In this document: positions 1-6,874 of the stretch, one piece after another
Layout of the letters: the number at the start of each line of letters is the position of its first letter
How positions within the stretch are numbered: the stretch's first letter is position 1
Assembly (NCBI GenBank): GCA_016762975.1
Contig: JAESUV010000038.1
Span: 10,606-17,797, forward strand
Source: Gammaproteobacteria bacterium
Lineage (GTDB): Bacteria; Pseudomonadota; Gammaproteobacteria; Pseudomonadales; Pseudohongiellaceae
DNA length: 7,192 nucleotides
Reading direction: 5' to 3'
Made by a program: the position numbers and the translations under genes
Notes under the pieces: model-generated
What the model was told of the DNA's origin: nothing
The model's input: only the letters and a program-made list of their open reading frames with translations
Databases searched by the model: none

Positions 1-197
1 CCAACATTTGGAACACCCGACACATTACCATCGGGTATCACGAAAACATGTTCCGAAATTTGTACTGTATTCGCTGACTGCACCATAGGCCCGGAGTTAA
101 ATCCCGACTGTGCCATAGCAGATGGGGAACAAAATCCCAAAACCATAATTGCAAGGATCAGCGAGCTGTTACAAATATTAGTTAATAATCTATGCAT
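1..197 (-). CDS. Secreted MBL-fold metallo-hydrolase, N-terminal part (partial)
   Basis: The first 65 residues are visible; the rest lies beyond the left edge of the window. Residues 1-29 form a Sec signal peptide with a hydrophobic core and an AMA|Q cleavage site, so the product should be periplasmic. The mature start contains ISEHVFVIPDG followed by a VPNVG turn. This is the characteristic opening strand pair of metallo-beta-lactamase-fold hydrolases (glyoxalase II-like or quinoprotein-associated types), in which a V-x-V-I-x-D/G-x-N segment precedes the first metal-binding region. The HxHxDH zinc motif would fall outside the window, so activity cannot be judged. The ATG is preceded by a GTGAGG Shine-Dalgarno-like sequence that overlaps the end of the upstream gene, whose stop lies only 9 nt away. 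Translational coupling and a shared transcript are likely. The family call rests on a short segment; the substrate is unknown. Confidence 0.6.
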   Translation of the reverse strand, partial: MHRLLTNICNSSLILAIMVLGFCSPSAMAQSGFNSGPMVQSANTVQISEHVFVIPDGNVSGVPNV

Positions 198-206
198 TGT
201 TGTTCC

Positions 207-713
207 TCACTCGGCTATAGGCGTCCAAAAGAAAACTTCCCACTCGCGGAGTGGTTCTGAACCCGGATAAAGTGGTTCATCTAGCGTTCGGCCTGATCTA
301 GCTGCCCATTGCGTCATCATCGGGAGGCGGTTTTCATCTAAAACCTCGGTAGCTTCCATTGCATAGGTTGCTTCGTCGATACGCAAATAACCGTCACCAC
401 CTCGGTCTCTAATACGCTGCGCCCAGTAACTTCCGTCTGGGCGGGTGGCAGTAATCACGCCATCAGGAGTACCTACCCACAACAGATAAACAACAACTGG
501 CGGGAAACCGCTGTGCTTCATCATTAATGGTCCCCGAAACTCATTTAGCTGTGTGAAATCTGCAGGCGCTGGAGTCGGCGTCCCACCTATAATTATTCCA
601 GGCGTACGACCAAGTCCCTGATTACTAAGGTAGGGTGCAGTAAACATCCAACTAAGCACTCCTACTAGAAATGCTAACCCAACGACGATTCCGGCTATCT
701 TGCTTTTATTCAC
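207..713 (-). CDS. Small membrane-anchored protein of unknown function (GTG start)
   Basis: I do not recognise this 168-residue protein with confidence. Residues about 6-24 form one hydrophobic helix (IAGIVVGLAFLVGVLSW) after a short Lys-containing N-terminus, so it is probably an inner-membrane anchor with the rest in the periplasm. A Gly/Thr/Pro-rich linker (about 38-50) leads to a globular domain. Its segment with W97, an Arg-rich stretch, LRID (110-113) and a following Y...A..V strand vaguely resembles the PNPOx-like split barrel of deazaflavin/flavin-binding families; this is a weak similarity only. The GTG is chosen because AAGGAG (722-727) lies exactly 8 nt upstream and the protein then begins just before the membrane helix. 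In-frame ATG (737) and TTG (746) codons lie further upstream, but have no comparable ribosome site and the ATG precedes the AAGGAG. It lies 115 nt after the kinase gene and 9 nt before the MBL-fold gene, so co-transcription with the latter is likely. Confidence 0.7.
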   Translation of the reverse strand: MNKSKIAGIVVGLAFLVGVLSWMFTAPYLSNQGLGRTPGIIIGGTPTPAPADFTQLNEFRGPLMMKHSGFPPVVVYLLWVGTPDGVITATRPDGSYWAQRIRDRGGDGYLRIDEATYAMEATEVLDENRLPMMTQWAARSGRTLDEPLYPGSEPLREWEVFFWTPIAE

Positions 714-721
714 TGCTCTTT

Positions 722-727
722 CTCCTT
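722..727 (-). promoter_or_regulatory. Shine-Dalgarno AAGGAG fixing the GTG start of the membrane-anchored protein
   Basis: Reading the minus strand, AAGGAG is followed by 8 nt (AAAGAGCA) and then GTG at 713-711. This near-perfect ribosome binding site lies inside the longer open frame that begins at upstream ATG/TTG codons, and so argues for the internal GTG as the real start. Confidence 0.75.
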
Positions 728-828
728 GACGGTGCATTGAGTCCAATTATCTTGTCGGTGCCGCATTGTGTGCTTAGTGTTCTCATTTTTTAGCCTTAAC
801 AGCATTGACTCGGTAAAAATTTCTTATT

Positions 829-2193
829 CTACGCTGCTAACTCAGGCCCAAATTTTAAACGGAAGCAAGCGCCACCTTCTGGCCGGTTAAAGTAATCCAC
901 GGTTCCCTCATGCAGCTTCATTACTTCTGAAACAATTGCTAGCCCCAGCCCTGCACCCGGAGTGTCATTTGAAGGATCGCGCCAAAATCGATCAAAAATA
1001 TACATCCCAAAATCGTCATCGATTCCTGGCCCTTGATCAGTAACTTCAATTTTGTGATCTTCGGTTACGTTAACCTGTACTTCAGTACCAATAGGAGTAT
1101 GTATGAGTGCATTCTCTACCAGATTTCGCAATGCATCTTCCACAGCTGGGCGATTGCCTTGAATAATTACAGGACTCACCACTCCAGTAAGCGCGACCCT
1201 ACGCTGACGATCTATAGCCAATGGTGCCATGTACTCCACGACATCACGAGCACAGGATTGCAAGTCAAATTTTTCAGACCTATCTAATACGCCGCTATCG
1301 AGGCGTGCAACTTGTAATAATTGATTCACGAGGCGATTCATGCGATCGACATCCTGGCGCAATGTGCCCGCATCAGTCTGTGTATCCCAATTCTCGATTG
1401 CACCACTTATAATTGTAAGGGGCGTCCGAAGCTCATGCGCGGCATTAGCAGTAAATCTACGCTGAATCTCAAATCCCTCTTCAAGGCGATCCAAAGCTTG
1501 ATTGACAGCAGTTACCATAGGAGCAATTTCAGTTGGCAAATCGGTTGTCTCCAACCGGACTGATAAGCTCTCTGGTCGGATACTCGCAGCTTGTAAAGCG
1601 GTGTCCAACAATGGTTTCAGACCTCCGCGAATTGCCGCAACGCCAACCAATACTGTAACGACTACGAAAATGGGAATGATCCAGGTTGCAGTTCCCGCAA
1701 ACTCACTTAGCATGGCATTGAGAATGGCATTCTCTGGATTATAAGGTTCAGCAACTATAACTGTGATCCGCCCGCGTTCACTTCCTTCGCGCGTGGCCAG
1801 ACCAGAATAAGGTTGAGATTGCGCACCGAAAGCATCGAGAGTAAAAAACAGAGACCGACCACGTGATGCGGAATAGTTTCTGGTGGCTAGATCGAAAGCT
1901 TCATCTGACATTTCTAAAACGTTGCCGTCTTGATCGCGAATAACGAACGCAGTATTCGCCTCAATGATACGGTCTGCGACCAATTGATCGAAAGGCATCA
2001 AAGGACGACGTTCATCTAGCAATTCCGCTAGGCTATCTGCCTGGCCAAACAAATCCTGCCGAGTGAGTGCATCAGCCGTTCGATTGCCAAGATAGAAGAA
2101 CAACGCCACCGCCAAAATTGTTGCGATGAGGAATACGGTTCCAAGCCTCAGAGCCAAGCGCAACTGTAGCGATCCGGATTGCAGTATCTTCAT
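829..2193 (-). CDS. Membrane sensor histidine kinase of a two-component system (QseC/PmrB/TctE-like)
   Basis: This 454-residue inner-membrane kinase senses an envelope signal and phosphorylates the partner regulator encoded just upstream. Domains in order are: transmembrane helix 1 (about 15-35); a periplasmic sensor region of about 135 residues (36-168); transmembrane helix 2 (about 169-188); a HAMP linker (about 189-242); the dimerisation and phospho-acceptor domain with the H-box HELRTP, phosphorylated His at H253; and a HATPase_c domain. The ATP-binding domain shows the N-box NLVENALIHTP (N357, N361), G1 box DQGPGI (386-391), F-box FDRFW (400-404) and G2 box GAGLGLAIV (413-421). All catalytic motifs are intact and the length is normal for the class. 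The ATG overlaps the regulator's TGA as ATGA, with a GGAG ribosome site 8 nt upstream, which indicates tight translational coupling. The ligand is not predictable; the periplasmic segment has no motif I can name. Confidence 0.95.
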   Translation of the reverse strand: MKILQSGSLQLRLALRLGTVFLIATILAVALFFYLGNRTADALTRQDLFGQADSLAELLDERRPLMPFDQLVADRIIEANTAFVIRDQDGNVLEMSDEAFDLATRNYSASRGRSLFFTLDAFGAQSQPYSGLATREGSERGRITVIVAEPYNPENAILNAMLSEFAGTATWIIPIFVVVTVLVGVAAIRGGLKPLLDTALQAASIRPESLSVRLETTDLPTEIAPMVTAVNQALDRLEEGFEIQRRFTANAAHELRTPLTIISGAIENWDTQTDAGTLRQDVDRMNRLVNQLLQVARLDSGVLDRSEKFDLQSCARDVVEYMAPLAIDRQRRVALTGVVSPVIIQGNRPAVEDALRNLVENALIHTPIGTEVQVNVTEDHKIEVTDQGPGIDDDFGMYIFDRFWRDPSNDTPGAGLGLAIVSEVMKLHEGTVDYFNRPEGGACFRLKFGPELAA

Positions 2194-2867
2194 TGTGTCT
2201 GCTCCGCTAGCAAGTAACCTATGCCACGCACAGTATGGATTTCAACGGTAGCTTGCCCCTCTGTCAGTTTCCGGCGTAGGTGGTGTACATGTACAGGTAC
2301 CGCATTTGATTCTGGCTCATGATCCAAGGCGTAAAGTTTTTCTTCAATAACTTCTCTTGGTACTACACGCCCAAATCGCCTTAGCATATGTTCTAAAATT
2401 GAAAGCTCTCGCCGTGAGAGAACAACTGGATTTCCTGCGACAGTTACCTCACGTCCTATTGTATCTAAAGTGACATTGCCGGCATTTAATACGGCGCCCA
2501 AAGCACCACCGGGTCGCCTCAATAATGCTTTAATCCTTGAAACTAGTTCCTTGATTGCGAATGGCTTGATTAGGTAGTCGTCTGCACCTGCATCGAGTCC
2601 TTGCACACGGTCCTCTATTGCATCTCGAGCTGTAAGAATAAGAATCGGCAATTGTGCCCCATGGCTACGTGCTAACTTGAGAACATTTAGACCATCACCG
2701 TCGGGCAAGCCCAAATCAAGTATTGCGGCGTCATAGGAGATGCAATTGAGTGCGTTGTCAGCGTCCGCTGTAGTATTAACTGCATCGACGATGAAACCTG
2801 CGTTTACCAACCCGGTTTTAAGCACGTCCACGATACGTTGTTCGTCTTCAATAACTAGAAGTCGCAT
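2190..2867 (-). CDS. OmpR/PhoB-family response regulator (QseB/PmrA/TctD-like)
   Basis: This 225-residue DNA-binding regulator is activated by phosphorylation from the downstream kinase. The receiver domain (1-~118) has the acidic pair E7/D8, phospho-acceptor D51 in the ILDLGLPDGDG loop, switch T79 (LTA) and K101 in IKPF. The C-terminal winged-helix domain (about 126-222) carries the SRRE..IL motif, the recognition-helix segment SNAVPVHVHHLRRKL and the terminal VRGIGYLL hairpin, typical of the OmpR/PhoB class. A proline (P191) sits where many relatives have an acidic or polar residue (as in SNAVEVHV), a small oddity near the recognition helix. The ATG is preceded by a G-rich ribosome site (GGGGGGAA, about 8 nt spacing). 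The gene heads the minus-strand block. The divergent region upstream contains a CTTAAT-N5-CTTAAT repeat (2993-3009) that fits this regulator's subfamily as a binding site, so autoregulation and control of the divergent receptor are plausible. Confidence 0.95.
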   Translation of the reverse strand: MRLLVIEDEQRIVDVLKTGLVNAGFIVDAVNTTADADNALNCISYDAAILDLGLPDGDGLNVLKLARSHGAQLPILILTARDAIEDRVQGLDAGADDYLIKPFAIKELVSRIKALLRRPGGALGAVLNAGNVTLDTIGREVTVAGNPVVLSRRELSILEHMLRRFGRVVPREVIEEKLYALDHEPESNAVPVHVHHLRRKLTEGQATVEIHTVRGIGYLLAEQTQ

Positions 2868-2917
2868 CTAAATTTCCCCCCTACATGAATTTATAGGGTT
2901 AACAACTCAAAATTTCG

Positions 2918-2923
2918 AGTATA
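2918..2923 (-). promoter_or_regulatory. Possible -10 element of the two-component operon
   Basis: On the minus strand the hexamer TATACT (5 of 6 matches to TATAAT) lies about 50 nt upstream of the regulator's ATG, which would give a leader of about 44 nt. No good -35 hexamer sits 16-18 nt further upstream, so the promoter, if real, is weak or activator-dependent. Tentative. Confidence 0.25.
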
Positions 2924-2992
2924 CACCTCGATTATTACCACAAGATTAACAAGCTTCGAAACAAAAACTTTCCAGAAAAGCTGTCTACTCTT

Positions 2993-3009
2993 CTTAATAC
3001 TGTCTTAAT
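2993..3009 (+). promoter_or_regulatory. CTTAAT-N5-CTTAAT direct repeat, probable binding site of the adjacent response regulator
   Basis: Two identical hexamers (2993-2998 and 3004-3009) are separated by 5 nt, giving an 11-bp period, about one helical turn. Each is also preceded by T. Head-to-tail half-sites with this period are how OmpR/PhoB-family dimers bind DNA, and the CTTAAT-N5-CTTAAT form is the published box of PmrA and closely similar to that of QseB, the subfamily of the neighbouring regulator. The box lies 125 nt upstream of the regulator ATG and 244 nt upstream of the receptor ATG. A poor -10-like TATTCA (3028-3033, preceded by TG) lies downstream on the plus strand. The repeat is seen directly; its use by this regulator is inference. 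Confidence 0.6.
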
Positions 3010-3253
3010 GACAATGTGTAAGACTGGTATTCACAGTGCAGTTTGTATGTGCCCGATACACTCAGGCAATCTATGCAGGCCGCCATTATTCATAGCCGAA
3101 CTACCGCATGGTGATTAATGTGGATCTAATTAGCAAGTCAAAGAACTATCACTTATTCATTCAAAGAAATGTCCTGACATCTTGCTTTGTGTCATCTCTG
3201 GTGCTTTTTGAGCTAGAGGCCTGGCTTGCACACCATTGTGTAGTCTCATAAAA

Positions 3254-5494
3254 ATGAGAAATATTGGAACTGCACTGCTTACTCTGTTTTTCGCCACGGG
3301 TACCTGCTCCTTAGTAGCCCAAACCAGTGATTCCACTGTAACGCCTAACGAAGCAAATGCTGGTATTTCCCGTCAGGAAAACTCTGGTACAGAACAGGAC
3401 GGACTGCCCGCCTCTGGCGATTCGACTGGTGAAAACGACGACTCCACAGTCGTGTATGAAGCCGCTTTCTTTGCGCCCTATAACCCCATCAATGCGAACG
3501 ACATGCTGGACCGTATTCCCGGCGTGTCCGTCGGTGGCGGTGGCCCAGGAGGCAATCGAGGCCCTGGTGGTGGCAACGGTGGGCGGGGACTTGGTACTGG
3601 CGGTAATTTACTGATCAACGGGCAACGCATCGCCGGCAAGGGTAATTCAACCAGTGATCAACTCAATCGCATCGCCGCTCGAGACGTACGGCGTATCGAA
3701 ATCATTCGTAACACCTCGGGCGACTTGAATGTTAGAGGCGCGAGCGAGGTTATAAATATCGTATTGTTCGAGGGGCTTTCCAGCCCTAGCACATCTGTGG
3801 AGCTGGTTAATAGACTCAATCACGATAACACCTTCGAAACCGGTGGATCGATCTCCCATTCCCGCCAGATCGGTAATTTCCAGGCAATGGTCAATCTTGA
3901 GGCAAGACCCAATTACGAAAACCGCGACAACCGTGAAAGCAGTTTCAGCCCAGAAGGTGAGCTACTCGGCACCCTGTTCGAAACCGATATTCGTGACAAG
4001 GACGAATACACCTTATCTACTAATATGAGCTACAACAGCGATGGTCATCGCATGCAATTAAATACACAGTATCAGGATGGCGACCACCCTCGTCCTATTC
4101 AGCGGAATTTTATCGACTTTACCGAAAGCGGCCCGGTGGCCAGTGTGCAGCATGACCTTACAGACAATATTCAGAATAGCTGGGAAATCGGTGGTGACTA
4201 TGAATACAACTTCGACAATGGTTCCCGCGCATCAGTACTCTTCGTCGTCAATGACCGCAATCGAGACAGCGTGCGCGAACGCTTCGAATCTGACCCCATC
4301 GGCGCGCCCTTAAATAAAAATCTATTCATTGAATCCAATCAACAAACTAGCGAGCAGATAGTTCAGGGGAACTACAATTTCTCTCTGAATGATGCCCATA
4401 GTCTGCGTGTCGGCGTAGAACGAGCCATTACACAACTCGATTCGAGTCTTTTTCTTGGAAGCATTTCTGGATCAGAGCCCCCTTCTAGTCAAACAGGTGG
4501 ATTACCGCCCCTGCCAGATAGTTCAAACTTCGGCACGACCGTCGAGGAGACTCGTTACGAGGGATTCGTCTATCACAATTGGAATTTGAACGAACGCATG
4601 AGTCTGGAAAGTAGTCTTTTCCTGGAAGACTTTAAGATCGCTCAGACAGGTGTATTTATGAGTAGTCGAGATTTCGATTTTGTGCGCCCGTCAGTAGATT
4701 ACCGTTTTAACCTGGCAGACAATTTTCAGATCCGCGCCTCCGTTCGACGCGACATCGAACAACTCAGCTTCGCCTATTTCGCTGCAACGGAAAATGAAGA
4801 GGATCGCGATCAGGACATTGATGCGGGCAATCCACAACTTGAGCCCGAAGAGAGCTGGCGCTACGAAGTCGGCATGGAATATCGGCTGCCGAACGATGTC
4901 GGCGTATTCAATGCGCGGGTCTTTTATCAAGATATCGAAAACTATATTGGCAAGATCGATGCGACAACCGATCCGGAGAGCCCAATTTCAGCGACAGGTA
5001 ACATCGGTCCTGCCGAGCGCTACGGTTTGATTTTGGACGCCAGCAGCCGACTCACCTATTTTAATCTACCCGACGCTATCCTAACCGCAAATCTTGCTCT
5101 ATTTGATTCCGAAATCGTTGAGCCTTTTCTTGGCAACAAACAGCGCATAGGCGGGCGTGGCCGCGCCAGTGTGAGCTTCCGCCATGATATAACCTCCCTG
5201 GCGCTGAGCTACGGCCTGGAATACCGTTCTTCAATTGACGGTGGAGAATATGACATCGACATCACTACGATTACTCGAGACGATGGCCGCCCCTCATTGG
5301 ATTTGTTCGTTTCTAGAGTGTTCTTTGACGACGTGACGGTTCGACTGGAATCCGACAACACGCTCGACGGCTCCCGCTGCCGCATTCGCTATCGTTTCGA
5401 TGGCACAACTATCGATGGCACTTTGCGAGAGATAGAAGATTCCTGTAGTAGCCGTTATCGCCGATTAACTCTGAGTATACAAACCACCTTCTAG
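3254..5494 (+). CDS. TonB-dependent outer-membrane receptor with glycine-rich plug insertion
   Basis: This 746-residue outer-membrane gated channel takes up a substrate powered by TonB-ExbBD. Residues 1-22 are a signal peptide (hydrophobic core LLTLFFATG, cleavage near SLVA|Q). An acidic, Ser/Thr-rich linker follows, then a TonB-box-like STVVYEA (about 64-70). The plug domain (about 72-175) starts AFFAPYNP and contains DMLDRIPGVSV, LINGQRIAGK and VRRIEIIRNTSG. A 24-residue stretch of it (94-117) has 16 glycines. The remainder is a 22-strand-type beta-barrel with the family marker GNPQLEPEESWRYEVG (525-540) and a C-terminal Phe for BAM recognition. Two cysteines (709, 731) flank the last strands and might form a disulfide. 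ATG at 3254 is preferred because it begins directly with the signal peptide; an in-frame TTG at 3236 adds six residues with no better ribosome site. The substrate is not predictable. The cytochrome-propeller gene lies 50 nt downstream, probably on the same transcript. Confidence 0.92.
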   Translation: MRNIGTALLTLFFATGTCSLVAQTSDSTVTPNEANAGISRQENSGTEQDGLPASGDSTGENDDSTVVYEAAFFAPYNPINANDMLDRIPGVSVGGGGPGGNRGPGGGNGGRGLGTGGNLLINGQRIAGKGNSTSDQLNRIAARDVRRIEIIRNTSGDLNVRGASEVINIVLFEGLSSPSTSVELVNRLNHDNTFETGGSISHSRQIGNFQAMVNLEARPNYENRDNRESSFSPEGELLGTLFETDIRDKDEYTLSTNMSYNSDGHRMQLNTQYQDGDHPRPIQRNFIDFTESGPVASVQHDLTDNIQNSWEIGGDYEYNFDNGSRASVLFVVNDRNRDSVRERFESDPIGAPLNKNLFIESNQQTSEQIVQGNYNFSLNDAHSLRVGVERAITQLDSSLFLGSISGSEPPSSQTGGLPPLPDSSNFGTTVEETRYEGFVYHNWNLNERMSLESSLFLEDFKIAQTGVFMSSRDFDFVRPSVDYRFNLADNFQIRASVRRDIEQLSFAYFAATENEEDRDQDIDAGNPQLEPEESWRYEVGMEYRLPNDVGVFNARVFYQDIENYIGKIDATTDPESPISATGNIGPAERYGLILDASSRLTYFNLPDAILTANLALFDSEIVEPFLGNKQRIGGRGRASVSFRHDITSLALSYGLEYRSSIDGGEYDIDITTITRDDGRPSLDLFVSRVFFDDVTVRLESDNTLDGSRCRIRYRFDGTTIDGTLREIEDSCSSRYRRLTLSIQTTF

Positions 5495-5527
5495 CACAAA
5501 CTAAGTGTAGCACTGTACAATTCAACA

Positions 5528-5534
5528 AAGGGAG
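5528..5534 (+). promoter_or_regulatory. Shine-Dalgarno AAGGGAG of the cytochrome-propeller gene
   Basis: AAGGGAG ends 10 nt before the ATG at 5545, in the 50-nt gap after the receptor stop. No terminator hairpin is seen in this gap, which supports co-transcription of the receptor and the downstream gene. Confidence 0.6.
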
Positions 5535-5544
5535 ACTCCTAATT

Positions 5545-6756
5545 ATGCGTATAAATCTGATGAATCTGGTTGGCCTAACCTGTGTCCTTGCTTTTTCTCA
5601 AACAGCTGTTGCCCAGCGTCCGAGTCCTTCAGCATTACCGGATGGCCCCGGCAAGGCGTTGGTTGAAAGTATTTGTTCAAGCTGTCACAGCACGGCAACC
5701 ATTACTAGAGCCGCCGGTTTCAGCAGCGCCGAACAATGGCACGATTTATTTTCAACCATGATCGAGTTGCCCGCAGCCCAGGCAAATACTATTGCCACTT
5801 ATCTGGCTGAACATTTCCCGGAAGACACGTCGCGCCGCCCAAATTTGATCGCCGGGGACGTAGAAATCGAAATTATTGAATGGACAGTTCCAACACTGGG
5901 TCAACGTGCTCGCGATCCTATTGAGGCACCTGACGGTTCCATTTGGTGGACCGGCATGTGGGCCAGTTTAACTGGACGCTTGGATCCGGAAACTGGAATC
6001 ATGGAGGAATATCGCTTGCCTGCGACTTCCAGACCTCACACCATCGTACCGGATGCGCAGGGAAATATTTGGTACACAGGAAACAGTAATGCCACCATAG
6101 GTAAACTCGACCCTCAAACTGGCACCGTAACAGAATACAAAACTCAGGCGCGCGATCCTCATTCAGCGACCTTTCACCCCAATGGCAATCTCTACTTCAC
6201 TGCCCAGGGTGCCGGCATGCTTGGCCGGTTAAATCCGGCGACGGGCGAGTTGAAAGAAATCGATACTGAACCTCGCCCGTATGGCATCAAAGCAGCCGAG
6301 GATGGCACGCTATGGATTGCCTTCAATGGTACAAACAAGATCGGCGCCATGCATCCGGACACCATGGAAGTGAAGTACTACGAAATACCAAACAAAAGAA
6401 CCCGAGTTCGCCGACTCGATCTGGATAGCAAGGGTATGGTGTGGTTTGTAAATTCCACCATGGGAAAGATCGGAAGGCTGGACCCTGCCACAGGAGAAAT
6501 CAAGCAATGGGACTCACCCAGCGGCCCCTCATCTCATCCCTATGCTCTAGCAGTGATAGATGATGTTGTCTGGTACAACGAATCCGGTATGCGACCAGAT
6601 GCTCTGGTGCGATTTAATCCTGCCAGCGAAAGCTTTCAGAGCTGGGCGATTCCATCAGGCGCAGGCATAGTGCGAAATGTGTGGGCAACAGAAGATGGAA
6701 ATTTACTGATTCATCAAAGCAGCTCGAATCGGGTGGGATTAGTAAAGATTAATTAG
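5545..6756 (+). CDS. Periplasmic cytochrome c / Vgb-like seven-bladed beta-propeller fusion protein
   Basis: The 403-residue product has a signal peptide (1-23, AVA|Q). A small mono-heme cytochrome c domain (about 33-93) follows, with heme-attachment motif CSSCH (C44, C47, H48), likely distal ligand M72 in the W..L..TM segment, and the closing helix IATYLAEHFP. Residues about 108-403 form seven repeats of the virginiamycin B lyase (Vgb)-like propeller. Each repeat has a P-[HY] start, a D/N-G-x-[IL]-W strand, a G-[KR]-L-[DN]-P-x-T-G turn and an E-[YI] ending; blade starts are near 124, 164, 205, 245, 289, 331 and 376. Known Vgb enzymes use a Glu-x-His pair (E268/H270 in the staphylococcal enzyme, from memory); no E-x-H occurs in this propeller, so antibiotic lyase activity is doubtful. 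A binding or redox role in the periplasm, linked to the upstream receptor, is more likely but inferred. Start chosen from the ribosome site and signal peptide. Confidence 0.88.
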   Translation: MRINLMNLVGLTCVLAFSQTAVAQRPSPSALPDGPGKALVESICSSCHSTATITRAAGFSSAEQWHDLFSTMIELPAAQANTIATYLAEHFPEDTSRRPNLIAGDVEIEIIEWTVPTLGQRARDPIEAPDGSIWWTGMWASLTGRLDPETGIMEEYRLPATSRPHTIVPDAQGNIWYTGNSNATIGKLDPQTGTVTEYKTQARDPHSATFHPNGNLYFTAQGAGMLGRLNPATGELKEIDTEPRPYGIKAAEDGTLWIAFNGTNKIGAMHPDTMEVKYYEIPNKRTRVRRLDLDSKGMVWFVNSTMGKIGRLDPATGEIKQWDSPSGPSSHPYALAVIDDVVWYNESGMRPDALVRFNPASESFQSWAIPSGAGIVRNVWATEDGNLLIHQSSSNRVGLVKIN

Positions 6757-6810
6757 TCAGTCGTGGTAAAAAAGACAGGTTTAGTGAATACACAAATCTG
6801 GAATAAACAA

Positions 6811-6849
6811 AAAATGGCGGGCAGAGCATTTTGATTGGTCCGCCATTTT
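6811..6849 (+). terminator. Hairpin terminator after the receptor-cytochrome unit
   Basis: AAAATGGCGG (6811-6820) is perfectly complementary to CCGCCATTTT (6840-6849), giving a 10-bp stem with a 19-nt loop. An A-run precedes the stem and the T-run forms its 3' arm, so the signal could act in both directions. It lies 54 nt after the stop of the cytochrome-propeller gene. The loop is longer than usual for an intrinsic terminator. Confidence 0.6.
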
Positions 6850-6874
6850 ACTTCCTTCGAATTGGAGTACACAG

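Larger units (their letters stand above)
2868..3253. other. Divergent intergenic/regulatory region between response regulator and TonB receptor
   Basis: This 386-nt stretch holds no convincing gene on either strand. It must contain the promoters for both divergent units. It is AT-rich in its left half. Supported contents are a direct-repeat operator-like box at 2993-3009 and a possible minus-strand -10 at 2918-2923. I found no strong sigma70 pair for the plus-strand receptor gene. If the box drives it, the untranslated leader would be about 220 nt, long enough to hold additional control, but no riboswitch or attenuator fold is recognisable by eye. Confidence 0.6.

Noticed and set aside
1033..1744. 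Several plus-strand open frames of 63-84 codons opposite the histidine kinase gene
   Set aside because: They lie antisense to a complete kinase with all motifs intact, have no ribosome sites or recognisable domains, and overlap each other; they are shadows.
3223..3259. Sigma70-like pair TTGCAC-N17-TAAAAA just before the receptor gene
   Set aside because: The -10 overlaps the chosen ATG, so transcription would begin inside the coding region.
3254..3325. Lipoprotein signal at the receptor N-terminus (Cys at residue 18)
   Set aside because: The residues before the Cys (T-G-T) do not fit a lipobox, and TonB receptors are normally cleaved by signal peptidase I; SLVA|Q serves.
3357..5030. Short open frames in other frames and on the other strand within the TonB receptor
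   Set aside because: They have the composition of out-of-frame translations of a well-supported gene, with no domain or start signal.
5968..6507. Minus-strand open frames of 64-65 codons within the cytochrome-propeller gene
   Set aside because: They are antisense to the repeating propeller blades, which generate open frames by periodicity; no independent support.
5545..6756. Annotation as a streptogramin (virginiamycin B) lyase and antibiotic-resistance gene
   Set aside because: The propeller fold matches but the Glu-x-His catalytic pair is not present anywhere in it, and the cytochrome fusion and signal peptide are unlike the cytoplasmic resistance enzyme.
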